Shown: positions 1 to 10,689 of the stretch, one piece after another
Layout: every line of letters begins with the position of its first letter
How positions within the stretch are numbered: the stretch's first letter is position 1
From: Nemertoderma westbladi
Lineage: Eukaryota; Xenacoelomorpha; Nemertodermatida; Nemertodermatidae
Assembly: GCA_032718475.1 (NCBI GenBank)
Contig: JAUCBJ010006239.1
Location: 1 to 64,000, forward strand
Length of the DNA stretch: 64,000 bases
Direction: 5' to 3'
Notes under the pieces: generated by a model
Database searches by the model: none
Seen by the model: only the letters and a program-made list of their open reading frames with translations
Told to the model about the DNA's origin: nothing
Made by a program: the position numbers and the translations under genes

Positions 1-1208
1 ACCTACCCGTAACAGTGCCTACCGGTAATGTTTGCCAAGGACAAGCCACTGTCAGCCCTTACTACCTCAAGGATTAACAGCTGATTTGTTTTTATTTATC
101 TTCGTTTCCATGTATTAATGCTTGCCAACCATAGGTTAGAAATAGCTGAGACTATGTCGTTTAAATTATCTGTGCTTAAGCTATGGCGTGTTCGGTGTAT
201 GTGATAAAAATGTAATTTTACCGGATTCTGGATCAAAATTTAATGGCGATTTCAAAAGTGAAAACTACATAGCGATATCTCTTTTAGTTCTCGAGTTATA
301 GCTGTCTGTCTGCCTGACAGTCGGTTTTGTCTGACAAAATTAAAGAAACACACGCATAAGGATTCATGCATTCTAGATTTTCTGTCTGCCTGCATGTCTA
401 TCTGTCAGCCGGCCTGTCTCTCTGACTGTCTTTTGGTGTGTCTGTCAGTCAAAAATTATGAATGAAATATACAACTGAAAATGTTGTTATAAAGGTTTTC
501 TTGGTCTATGGTTCCATTTCTGATGTCTGTTTTAACGTTTAAAGGATTCTTAGATGGCCTATCCGGATGTCTGTCTGTCTGTTATATTTTGATGGACAGA
601 CCGACTGGTATACAGACCAACACAAGCCATCATATTTGAATACTACCAGAAATGGAATTACCGACAAGGAAAACCCCTTTAACTGAAATGATAGCGAGGG
701 CGTGTCCTTTCCTAAATTTCGACTGACAGACGGACAGATTGTCTGATAAACAGTCAGACTGACAGTAGCTAAGAGGCAGCTTTACACCAGTATCAACAAA
801 TTACAATAAGGTTGAAGAATTATTAAGTACGGTGTAACTGGTTCAATATCGACGGAGATACCTTTGTCAAACGCTTGTAGCGAAAACGAAAATAAAAATT
901 CTGACTCTCCCATGGAGGCGGAGTTAGGTAAAACTGTCTCTTTCAAATTTCATGTAAACTCATTAAGGTTTGTAAAAAAAAATTGGGGGAGGGGTCTACG
1001 TACCTGAATTAAGACACTATACTCCAGGACATGGTGTACATAACTCTGTTACAGACAGAAAATAGAGGATGATCTAAAATATAATAACAGGAATAATAAA
1101 TTGAAAAACATGTGCCAATAACGGCAATAAGTAAGAAATGAATTGAAAATAATGTTTTTGAATTACACTGAATTAGTATACAAGTAATTCAGACGCCCAC
1201 CATTACGC
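1..1208. other. Non-coding flank, TCTG-rich
   Basis: I see no gene here. Stretches of TCTG/CCTG repeats at about 300-450 and 570-600, and their complement (CAGA/GACAG) at about 595-620 and 720-770, could pair into a weak fold-back. If the splicing-factor gene on the minus strand is transcribed through the repeat array that follows, its 3' end would fall in this region. A minus-strand AATAAA (TTTATT on the plus strand, about 91-96) is a possible but unproven polyadenylation signal. Confidence 0.4.
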
Positions 1209-3870
1209 ATGGCGACACATTCTTTGGTTGACCGCGATCTGTCTCTAGATCTAGAGAATGTGCGTGATCTGTCTCTAGATCTAGAGAATGTGCGTGATCT
1301 GTCTCTAGATCTATTTGGGGATCGTGATCTGCTTTTGTATCTATTGGGTGTCCATGATCTATCTCTGGATCTATTGGGAGTCCATGATCTAATTCTTGAT
1401 CTATTGGGTGTCCGTGATCTGTCCCTAGATCTATTGGGTGTCCGTGATCTGTCCCTAGATCTATTGGATGTCAGTGATCTGTTCCTAGATCTATTTGGTG
1501 TCCATGATCTATCTCTGGATCTATTGGATGTCAGTGATCTGTCCCTAGATCTATTGGATGTCAGTGATCTGTCCCTAGATCTATTTGGTGACCGTGATCT
1601 TTCCCTAGATCTATTTGGTGTCCGTGATCTGTCCCAAGATCTATTTGGTGTCCATGATCTATCTCTGGATCTATTGGATGTCAGTGATCTGTCCCTAGAT
1701 CTATTGGGTGTCCGTGATCTGTCCCTAGATCTATTGGGTGTCCGTGATCTGTCCCTAGATCTATTGGATGTCAGTGATCTGTCCCTAGATCTATTTGGTG
1801 ACCGTGATCTGTCCCTAGATCTATTTGGTGTCCGTGATCTGTCCCAAGATCTATTTGGTGTCCGTGGTCTGTCTCTAGATCTATAGGGTGCCCGTGATCT
1901 GTCCCTAGATCTAGAGAATGTGCGTGATCTGTCTCTAGATCTAGAGAATGTGCGTGATCTGTCTCTAGATCTATTTGGGGATCGTGATCTGCTTTTGTAT
2001 CTATTGGGTGTCCATGATCTATCTCTGGATCTATTGGCTGTCCATGATCTAATTCTTGATCTATTGGGTGTCCGTGATCTGTCCCTAGATCTATTGGGTG
2101 TCCGTGATCTGTCCCTAGATCTATTGGATGTCAGTGATCTGTCCCTAGATCTATTTGGTGTCCATGATCTATCTCTGGATCTATTGGATGTCAGTGATCT
2201 GTTCCTAGATCTATTGGATGTCAGTGATCTGTCCCTAGATCTATTTGGTGACCGTGATCTTTCCCTAGATCTATTTGGTGTCCGTGATCTGTCCCTAGAT
2301 CTATTTGGTGTCCGTGATCTGTCCCAAGATCTATTTGGTGTCCATGATCTATCTCTGGATCTATTGGATGTCAGTGATCTGTCCCTAGATCTATTGGGTG
2401 TCCGTGATCTGTCCCTAGATCTATTGGGTGTCCGTGATCTGTCCCTAGATCTATTGGATGTCAGTGATCTGTCCCTAGATCTATTTGGTGACCGTGATCT
2501 GTCCCTAGATCTATTTGGTGTCCGTGATCTGTCCCAAGATCTATTTGGTGTCCGTGGTCTGTCTCTAGATCTATAGGGTGCCCGTGATCTGTCCCTAGAT
2601 CTATTTGGTGTCCGTGGTCTGTCTGTAGATCTATTTGGCGTCCATGATATGTCTCTAGATCTATAGGGTGCCCGGCCCGTGATTTGTCCCTAGATCTATT
2701 GGGTGTCCGTGATTTGTCTCTAGATCTATTTGGTGTCCGTGGTCTGTCTCTAGATCTATAGGGTGCCCGTGATCTGTCCCTAGATCTATTTGGTGTCCGT
2801 GATCTGTCCCAAGATCTATTTGGTGTCCGTGGTCTGTCTCTAGATCTATAGGGTGCCCGTTATCTGTCCCTAGATCTATTTGGTGTCCGTGGTCTGTCTG
2901 TAGATCTATTTGGCGTCCATGATTTGTTTCTAGTTCTATTTGGTGTCCGTGATCTGTCCCTAGATCTATTTGGTGTCCGTGATCTGTCCCTAGATCTATT
3001 TGGTGTCCGTTATCTGTCCCTAGATCTATTTGGTGTCCGTGATCTGTCCCTAGATCTATTTGGTGTCCGTGATCTGTCCCTAGATCTAGAGGATGTCCGT
3101 GATCTGTCTGTAGATCTATTTGGCATCCATGATCTGTCTCTTGATCTATTGGGTGTCCGTAATCTGTCAATAGATCCATTTGGTGTCCGTGATCTGCCTC
3201 TAGTTCTATTGGATGTCAGTGATCTGTCCCTAGATCTATTTGGTGTCCATGATCTATCTCTGGATCTATTGGGTGTCCGTGATCTGTCCCTAGATCTATT
3301 GGATGTCAGTGATCTGTCCCTAGATCTATTTGGTGACCGTGATCTGCCTCTAGTTCTATTTGGGGGTCGTGATCTATTTCTGGATCTATTTGGTGTCCAT
3401 GATCTATCTCTGGATCTATTTGGTGTCCATGATCTATCTCTGGATCTCTTGGGTGTCCGTGATCTGCCTCTAGATCTATTTGGGGGTCGTGATCTGTTTC
3501 TGGATCTCTTTGGTGTCCATGATCTATCTCTGGATCTATTGGGTGTCCGTGATCTGTCCCTAGATCTATTTGGGGGTCGTGATCTGTTTCTGGATCTATT
3601 TGGTGTCCATGATCTATCTCTGGATCTCTTGGGTGTCCGTGATCTGCCTCTAGTTCTATTTGGGGGTCGTGATCTGTTTCTGGATCTATTTGGTGTCCAT
3701 GATCTATCTCTGGATCTCTTGGGTGTCCGTGATCTGTCCCTAGATCTATTTGGGGGTCGTGATCTGTTTCTGGATCTATTTGGTGTCCATGATCTATCTC
3801 TGGATCTCTTGGGTGTCCGTGATCTGTCTCTAGATCTCTTGGGTGTCCGTGATCTGCTTCTAGATGATAT
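1209..3870 (-). repeat. 30-bp tandem repeat (about 89 units) encoding an RS-type decapeptide
   Basis: Units of 30 bp follow one another almost without interruption. Each contains GATCTGTCCCTAGATCTA on the plus strand. Read on the minus strand, one unit encodes RSRDRSRTPN with variants (W for R, P for T, K for N), a typical arginine/serine-rich domain. Because 30 is a multiple of three, several frames stay open on both strands, so the plus-strand LSLDLFGV-type frames are shadows. A 660-bp block (22 units) is repeated: the same variant order starts near 1282 and again near 1942. Units from about 3010 to 3870 are coding. Those from 1209 to 3010 lie beyond an in-frame TAA and carry a second TAA near 2870 and a 5-bp insertion near 2675. 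They are therefore 3' UTR or decayed coding sequence. Confidence 0.9.
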
Positions 3871-3968
3871 ATTATGTGCAGAAACCGCGGCGACTTGAGG
3901 GTTGCAAAATACGTGAAGAAAGTTGCAGGATTGATCTCCTTTAGGGCAATGGTTCGATCGAGCACCAC
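3010..3968 (-). CDS. ZRSR2: ZRSR2-like splicing factor, last exon: second CCCH finger and RS domain
   Basis: ZRSR2 (U2AF35-related protein) recognises the 3' splice-site AG in the nuclear spliceosome, notably in U12-type introns. This exon follows a TTCTAG acceptor (AG at 3970-3969) and begins GTGGTGCT. Joined to the G left over from the preceding exon it reads C-G-GARSNH-CP-KGDQSC-NFLHVF. That is the second CCCH zinc finger, with the same spacing as in the human protein as I recall it. About 15 residues later the sequence becomes an RS domain of some 28 decapeptides (RSRDRSRTPN type), far longer and more regular than the short RS tail usual in this family. It ends at TAA 3012-3010, where a repeat unit carries a point variant (TTATCT for TGATCT). 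RS repeats continue beyond the stop. The original terminus may have been further downstream. Confidence 0.85.
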
Positions 3969-4210
3969 CTAGAAGAGATGAAGGTAAATAGTTTGTAATA
4001 AGAAAATAATAGTTCAAAAAAACTAAAACCGAAACGAAAGTTGTTGTGGCATAGGCGAGGAAATGTTAGGATAGGCGGCGTAAAATAAGATTATATTATA
4101 GTAAACTTTACAAAAATTAATTAGAACAGTAATTTCACTTATTGGTACAGGCCGATGAGATAGTCAGCATGATACAGTCCCACCTAATGCAAACCAAACT
4201 TAACTCTTAC

Positions 4211-4376
4211 CGCACACAGCTCTCTTCCAGTCTGTGATCCCCAGTAACCTTGTCTCTATCTGCCGACCCGCGTACCAACGACCCTGGAACATTCCGCTGG
4301 CTGCCACGGCCTCAACCTCATCTGTGAACTGGATGTAGACGTTACCTCGAAGGTGTTTACTGTGGTTGCGACAGAT
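4211..4376 (-). CDS. ZRSR2: ZRSR2-like splicing factor, exon for the second half of the RRM/UHM
   Basis: The exon of 166 bp is bounded by CCAG|ATCTGT (acceptor) and GTGCG|GTAAGAG (donor) on the minus strand. It encodes ICRNHSKHLRGNVYIQF, then a helix, then GRWYAGRQIE and ITDWKRAVC. GNVYIQF is the RNP1-like strand and HLRGNVY/GRWYAGRQ are family hallmarks of the U2AF-homology RRM of ZRSR proteins. The upstream junction is phase 0. The downstream junction leaves one base (G), which the next exon completes. The frame therefore runs through without gaps into the second CCCH finger. The upstream intron contains a palindromic repeat element. Confidence 0.88.
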
Positions 4377-4483
4377 CTGGATGAGGGAGATTATGATTAT
4401 AGTTACTCGCCCCAATGTCGATAAAGCTTAGGTAACATTGACCCATATCGGGGATCATTCTCCGATGTTTCATTACCGAAAGC

Positions 4484-5596
4484 AGGACAATTCGGTCCCG
4501 GACAATTCGGTCCGGACAATTCGGTCCCGGACAATTCGGTCCCGGACAATTCAGTCCCATTAATTTTGTGTTTTGGGACCGAATTGTCCGGGACCAAATT
4601 GTCCGGGACCGAATTGTCCGGGACCGACTTGTCCGGGATCGAATTGTCCGGGACCAAATTTAATTGGTACTATATAATGGTGAATGTTCTAGAACCTTAA
4701 AATATATTATTATATGGTAGCTAGGCTAGAACACTAGCTACTAGCTAGTGTTTTTTTTGAAAAAATAAAAAATAAAAAAATTTCACTTTTTTTGTTATCA
4801 TTATTAGGTATGGTAGCTATTATGGTGTTTTTATGGAGCTTGTGAATTATTTACTAGCTAGTAATGGTACTGGCTAAGTATTTAAAATGTTTAAAACTGA
4901 TTTTTTATATATTGCGTAAGTATACTGTATGTGTTGTTGGTTGGTTAACAAGCCAAAATTATTATCCTAGATAATAGCTGGATCTCATTCAGGGACTCGG
5001 ACTGTTATAATGTATCTAACAACTGAGCCTCGTCCTGCGCGATGGCCCCACGAACGTGTTGGTTGGTAACAAGCCTAAATTATTATCCTAGATAATAGCT
5101 GGATCTCATTCAGGGACTGTTATAATATCATCAATATTGTTGGTAATTAATATAATCAGCAACAGTTTAGGCCTAATTCTGAAATATCAATGTTTTCACA
5201 AGTTTTTTTATAATTTCAAGGAAATGCTAGCTAGTAAATAACACTAGCTACCATAACAAATATCTCTACTAATGTTCTAGAACATTCACCAATATCAAAA
5301 AAGCACTAAAAAGATGCTATCAGGAACCGGACAAAATACAATTCGGTCCAGGACAATTCGGTCCCGGAAAATTCGGTCCCGGACAATTCGGCCCCGGACA
5401 ATTCGGTCCTAGGACAATTCGGTCCTAGGACAATTCGGTCCTAGGACAATTCGGACCTAGGACAATTCGGACCTAGGACAATTCGGTCCCGGACAATTCG
5501 GTCCCGGACAATTCGGTCCCATTTATTTAGTGTTTTGGGACCGAATTGTACGGACCGAATTGTCCGGGACCGAATTGACCAGGAAGGAATTGTCCT
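4484..5596. mobile_element. Palindromic intronic element with GGACAATTCGGTCC arrays (MITE-like)
   Basis: Both ends carry tandem copies of a 14-16 bp word (GGACAATTCGGTCC, some with TAGGA spacers). These run forward and then inverted around a short TTTGTGTTTTGGG spacer: 4484-4660 and 5334-5596. The outer ends are AGGACAATTC and its complement GAATTGTCCT. Inside lies a further perfect 17-bp inverted pair, GGTGAATGTTCTAGAAC at 4679-4695 and its complement at 5274-5290, plus CTAGCTAGTGTT-like inverted words. The core has an approximately 75-bp direct duplication (about 4932-5014 and 5058-5130). There is no ORF. The structure suggests a non-autonomous DNA transposon with subterminal repeats, but I found no convincing target-site duplication. 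Confidence 0.6.
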
Positions 5597-5769
5597 ACAT
5601 CCTTCAATACCAATTCCAACTCAGAAACGACACCAGCGTTGATCACAAAAATGAATGTATCTGTTGTTCTAGGAGTATTGATTGCTAATGTAAAATTTTC
5701 ATTTATGAATGTTTAATTGTTAAAAAAAAAATTAAAAAATTCATTTTGGAAAGGATAGATTGGCTATCA

Positions 5770-5795
5770 CCCCCCCCCCCCCCCCCCCCCCCCCC
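5770..5795. repeat. Homopolymer, 26 C
   Basis: A run of 26 C on the plus strand. In the ZRSR2-like transcript this is a 26-G run beginning about 19 nt inside the intron, after the GTAAGT donor of exon 6019-5815. Confidence 0.95.
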
Positions 5796-5814
5796 GAACC
5801 CAAAATAAACTTAC

Positions 5815-6019
5815 CAATAGCTGATTAATTTCTCCGATCTTTGAAAACTCGTTGCGGACATCGTAATAAAAGTCGGCAAGAGATTTATTGATGTCGTCAT
5901 CGGTCCACTCGATGCTAGAATTACCATGGCAACCACGCTCTGGTTGGAAACCAATAAACATACCAGGAATCAGAAGTGTTCGTGTTGGCGGAACCACAGC
6001 GGGATGATTTCTTGTGCAC
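5815..6019 (-). CDS. ZRSR2: ZRSR2-like splicing factor, exon for end of CCCH finger 1 and first half of the RRM/UHM
   Basis: The 205-bp exon has acceptor TTCTACTAG|GTGCACAAG and donor CTATTG|GTAAGT on the minus strand. It starts with the last base of an Arg-type codon. It then reads C-T-R-N-H (the C-x3-H end of the first zinc finger), LLIPGMFIGF (first RRM strand), an acidic stretch with SIEWTDDDI, and FYYDVRNEFSKIGEINQLL (first RRM helix). The order and lengths fit human ZRSR2 as I recall it. Upstream exons encoding the N-terminus and the rest of finger 1 were not found in the window. They may lie beyond the retrotransposons to the right. The acceptor is the first unit of the 30-bp intronic repeat array, so the exact acceptor used in vivo is uncertain. 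Confidence 0.85.
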
Positions 6020-9000
6020 CTAGTAGAACAAGAGAGCCAATCAGTGCACCTAGTATAACAAGAGAGCCAATCAGTGCACCTATAGTAGAACAAAAGAGCC
6101 AATCAGTGCACCTAGTAGAACAAGAGAACCAATCAGTGCACTTAGTAGAACAAGAGAGCCAATCAGTGCACCTAGTAGAACAAGAGAGCCAATCAGTGCA
6201 CCTAGTAGAACAAGAGAGCAAATCAGTGCACCGAGTAGAACAAGAGAGCCAATCAATGCACCTAGTAGAACAAGAGAGCCAATCAGTGCATCTAGTTGAA
6301 CAAGAGTGCCAATCAGTGCACCAAGTAGAACAAGAGAGCCAATCAGTGCACCTAGTTGAACAAGAGAGCCAATCAGTGCACCTAGTAGAACAAGAGAGCC
6401 AATCAGTGCACCTAGTTGAACAAGAGAGCCAATCAGTGCACGTAGTAGAACAAGAGAGTCAATCAGTGCACCTAGTTGAACAAGAGAGCCAATCAGTGCA
6501 TCTAGTAGAACAAAAGAGCCACTCAGTGCACCTAGTTGAACAAGAGAGCCAATCAGTGCACCTAGTTGAACAAGAGAGTCAATCAGTGCACCTAGTAGAA
6601 CAAGAGAGCCAATCAGTGCACCTAGTAGAACAAGAGAGCAAATCAGTGCACCGAGTAGAACAAGAGAGCCAATCAATGCACCTAGTAGAACAAGAGAGCC
6701 AATCAGTGCATCTAGTTGAACAAGAGAACCAATCAGTGCACCAAGTAGAACAAGAGAGCCAATCAGTGCACCTAGTTGAACAAGAGAGCCAATCAGTGCA
6801 CCTAGTAGAACAAGAGAGCCAATCAGTGCACCTAGTAGAACAAGTGAGCCAATCAGTGCACCTAGTTGAACAAGAGAGCCAATCAGTGCACGTAGTAGAA
6901 CAAGAGAGTCAATCAGTGCACCTAGTTGAACAAGAGAGCCAATCAGTGCATCTAGTAGAACAAAAGAGCCACTCAGTGCACCTAGTTGAACAAGAGAGCC
7001 AATCAGTGCACCTAGTTGAACAAGAGAGCCAATCAGTGCACCTAGTAGAACAAGAGAACCAATCAGTGCACCTAGTAGAACAAGAGAACCAATCAGTGCA
7101 CCTAGTAGAACAAGAGAGCCAATCAGAGCACCTAGAAGAACAAGAGAGCGATCAGTGCACCTAGTATAAAAAGAGAGCCAATCAGTGCACCTAGTTGAAC
7201 AAGAGAGCCAATCAGTGCACCTAGTAGAACAAGAGAGCCAATCAGTGTACCTAGTAGAACAAGAGAACCAATCAGTGCACCTAGTAGAACAAGAGAGCCA
7301 ATCAGTGCACCTAGTTGAACAAGAGAGCCAATAAGTGCACCTAGTAGAACAAGAGAACCAATCAGTGCACATAGTAGAACAGGAGAGCCAATCAGTGCAC
7401 CTAGAAGAACAAGTGAGCGATGAGTGCACCTAGTAGAACAAGAGAGCCAAACAGTGCACCTAGTAGAACAAGAGAGCCAATCAGTGCACCTAGTTGAACA
7501 AGAGAGCCAATCAGTGCACCTAGTAGAACATGAGAACCAATCAGTGCACCTAGTCGAACAAGAGAGCCAATCAGTGCACCTAGTAGAACAAGACAACCAA
7601 TCAGTGCACCTAGTAGAACAAGTGAGCCAATCAGTGCACCTAGTAGAACAAGAGAGCCAATCAGTGCACCTAGTAGAACAAGAGAGCCAATCAGTGCACT
7701 TAGTAGAACAAGAGAGCCATCAGTGCACTTAGTAGAACAAAAGAGCCAATCAGTGCACATATTAGAACAAGAGAGCCAATCAGTGCACCTAGTAGAACAA
7801 GAGAGCTAATCAGTGCACCTAGTAGAACAAGAGAGCCAGTCAGTGCACCTAGTAGAACAAGAGAACCAATCAGTGCACCTAGTAGAACGAGAGAGCCAAT
7901 CAGTGAACCTAGTAGAACAAGAGAACCAATCAGTGCACCTAGTAGAACAAGAGAGCCAATCAGTGCACCTAGTAGAACAAGAAAACCAATCAGTGCACCT
8001 AGTAGAACAAGTGAGCCAATCAGTGCACCTAGTAGAACAAGAGAGCCAATCAGTGCACCTAGTAGAACAAGAGAGCCAATCAGTGCACTTAGTAGAACAA
8101 GAGAGCCATCAGTGCACTTAGTAGAACAAAAGAGCCAATCAGTGCACATATTAGAACAAGAGAGCCAATCAGTGCACCTAGTAGAACAAGAGAGCCAATC
8201 AGTGCATCTAGTTGAACAAGAGTGCCAATCAGTGCACCAAGTAGAACACGAGAGCTAATCAGTGCACCTAGTAGAACAAGAGAGCCAGTCAGTGCACCTA
8301 GTAGAACAAGAGAACCAATCAGTGCACCTAGTAGAACGAGAGAGCCAATCAGTGAACCTAGTAGAACAAGAGAACCAATCAGTGCACCTAGTAGAACAAG
8401 AGAGCCAATCAGTGCACCTAGTAGAACAAGAAAACCAATCAGTGCACCTAGTAGAACAAGTGAGCCAATCAGTGCACCTAGTAGAACAAGAGAGCCAATC
8501 AGTGCACCTAGTAGAACAAGAGAGCCAAACAGTGCACTTAGTAGAACAAGAGAGCCAATCAGTGCACTTAGTAGAACAAAAGAGCCAATCAGTGCACATA
8601 TTAGAACAAGAGAGCCAATCAGTGCACCTAGTAGAACAAGAGAGCCAATCAGTGCACCTAGTAGAACAAGAGAGCTAATCAGTGCACCTAGTAGAACAAG
8701 AGAGTCAGTCAGTGCACCTAGTAGAACAAGAGAACCAATCAGTGCACCTAGTAGAACGAGAGAGCCAATCAGTGAACCTAGTAGAACAAGAGAGCCAATC
8801 AGTGTACCTAGTAGAACAAGAGAACCAATCAGTGCACCTAGTAGAACGAGAGAGTATATCAGTGCACCTAGTAGAGCAAGAGAGTCAATCAGTGCACCTA
8901 GTAGAACAAGAGAGCCAATCAGTGCACCTATTAGAACAAGAGAGCTAATCAGTGCACCTAGTAGAACAAGAGAACCAATCAGTGCACCTAGTAGAACAAG

Positions 9001-9915
9001 AGAGCCAATCAGTGCACCTAGTAGAACAAGAGAGCGAATCAGTGCACCTAGTAGAACAAGAGAGCCAATCAGTGGACCTAGTAGAACAAGAGAGCCATTC
9101 CGTGCTTCTAGTAGAATAAGTGAACCAATCAGTGCACCTATAAGAATGAGATAGTCAATCAGAGCTCATAGTTGTAAGAAAAGAGAGCCAAATCAGAACT
9201 CCTAGTAGAACAAGAGAACCAATCAGTGCACCTAGTAGAACAAAAGAGCCAATCAGTGCACCTAGTAGAACAAGAGAGCCAATCAGTGCACCTAGTAGAA
9301 CAAGAGAGCCAATCAGTGCACCTAGTAGAACAAGAGAGCCAATCAGTGCACCTAGTAGAACAAGAGAGCCAATCAGTGCACCTAGTAGAACAAGAGAGCG
9401 AATCAGTGCACCTAGTAGAACAAGAGAGCCAATCAGTACACCTAGTAAAACAAGAGAGCCATTCTGTGCTTCTAGTAGAACAAGAGAGCCAATCAGTGCA
9501 CCTAGTAGAACAAAAGAGCGAATCAGTGCACCTAGTAGAACAAGAGAGCCAATCAATGCACCTAGTAAGTAGAACAAGAGAAGAGAGCCATTCTGTGCTT
9601 CTAGTAGAATAAGTGAACCAATCAGTGCACCTATGAGAATGAGATAGTCAATCAGAGGTCATAGTTGTAAGAAAAGAGAGCCAAATCAGAACTCCTAGTA
9701 GAACAGGATAGTTATTAGGTTAGTTGTTAGGACTCCTATTAGAATAAGAAGGCCAATCAGTGCTCCTATTAGAATATGAGAGTCAATAAATGCTGCTATT
9801 AGTATAAGAGTGCCAATCAGTGCTTCTATTAGTATAAGAGAGCCAATCAGTGGACCTACTAGAATAAGATAGTCAATCAGTGTACCAAGTGGAGTAAGAT
9901 AGTACATAAAGTAGT
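6020..9915 (-). repeat. Intronic 30-bp minisatellite (about 120 units), each unit a 3'-splice-site look-alike
   Basis: Plus-strand units of 30 bp contain CACCTAGTAGAACAAGAGAG and CCAATCAGTG. On the transcribed minus strand each unit reads CACTGATTGG, then CTCTCTTGTTCTACTAG|G. That is a branch-like CTGAT, a pyrimidine tract and an AG, matching the genuine acceptor of the adjacent exon at 6020. Longer periods are visible: 420 bp (variant pattern near 6227 and 6647) and about 450 bp (near 7803 and 8253). Units after about 9700 are degenerate. Two minus-strand frames are almost free of stops, giving CTDWLSCSTR and IGSLVLLGAL repeats. These and the plus-strand frames are repeat by-products unless splicing makes one of them coding. 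Confidence 0.92.
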
Positions 9916-10689
9916 TCCTAATGGAATAAGATAATCAACCAGATTGAACCTCATGTAATATAATTAGTATAGATATTCATATTAAATTATCAACGAAGAC
10001 TGTAGGCTAGTATACTTTAAATTTGGATCAGCAATACATTATTTACACAGAAATAAAGATAATGATCACGTTGCTTTACAATTTTTGACTGCAATTTAAA
10101 CATGAGACAGGTACCTCCCCCATATTACATTATATTATCGACCTTGGCCTATAATATAATTAGCCTGTGAGGTCCTCCAAAAAGCTACAACCCAATTACC
10201 GACCGCGTTTCGTATTTATTTAATTGAACGATAACTAAGATATTTCCAGCAAATCTCAAAATCTATCCAAACCAGAAACTGGCCTATTCTTTATTCAATT
10301 AATTTCTTGGGGAGTCAGGAGTCAACGTTAGGAGGTCCCTTGGGAACAGGGGCGTAGCCAGGATTTTGTTTTGGGGAGGGGCAAACTTTTGGAATTAAAA
10401 ACAGTGTGCCTTATATACTGTAATGTCGTAATAAGTGCACGCGACCCCCCCCCCCCCCCCCCCGTGAAGCAATGAATCACACACAGTTGTTTTAATCTTA
10501 TCAATTTTAAGATTAGAGTCCATTATGAATTCGATTTTATGAGCTACACGCTATTCGATATGTCACCAACTTGGATGTCAAGTGAATTACCGAACCTGGA
10601 CTGGAGTAGGTTGTAATAGTGTATCTGTTAAAGTGGACTCTATGGCAACCCTGAATCGACTTGGTGGTCAGAAAAAAAATTATCTTTTC
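9916..10689. other. No gene seen; AT-rich spacer
   Basis: No ORF, RNA gene or repeat family that I can support, apart from an 18-C homopolymer near 10446-10463. Confidence 0.5.

Noticed and set aside
1209-3898. Plus-strand LSLDLFGV-repeat proteins (225, 218 and 324 aa)
   Set aside because: They are the antisense of the 30-bp RS-coding repeat; a multiple-of-three period keeps several frames open. Splice sites and the zinc finger identify the minus strand as coding.
5926-9612. Plus- and minus-strand repeat ORFs (QSVHLVEQES, IGSLVLLGAL)
   Set aside because: Open only because the unit is 30 bp. No start context or domain, and the array lies in an intron. Only the CTDWLSCSTR frame is kept as a splicing possibility.
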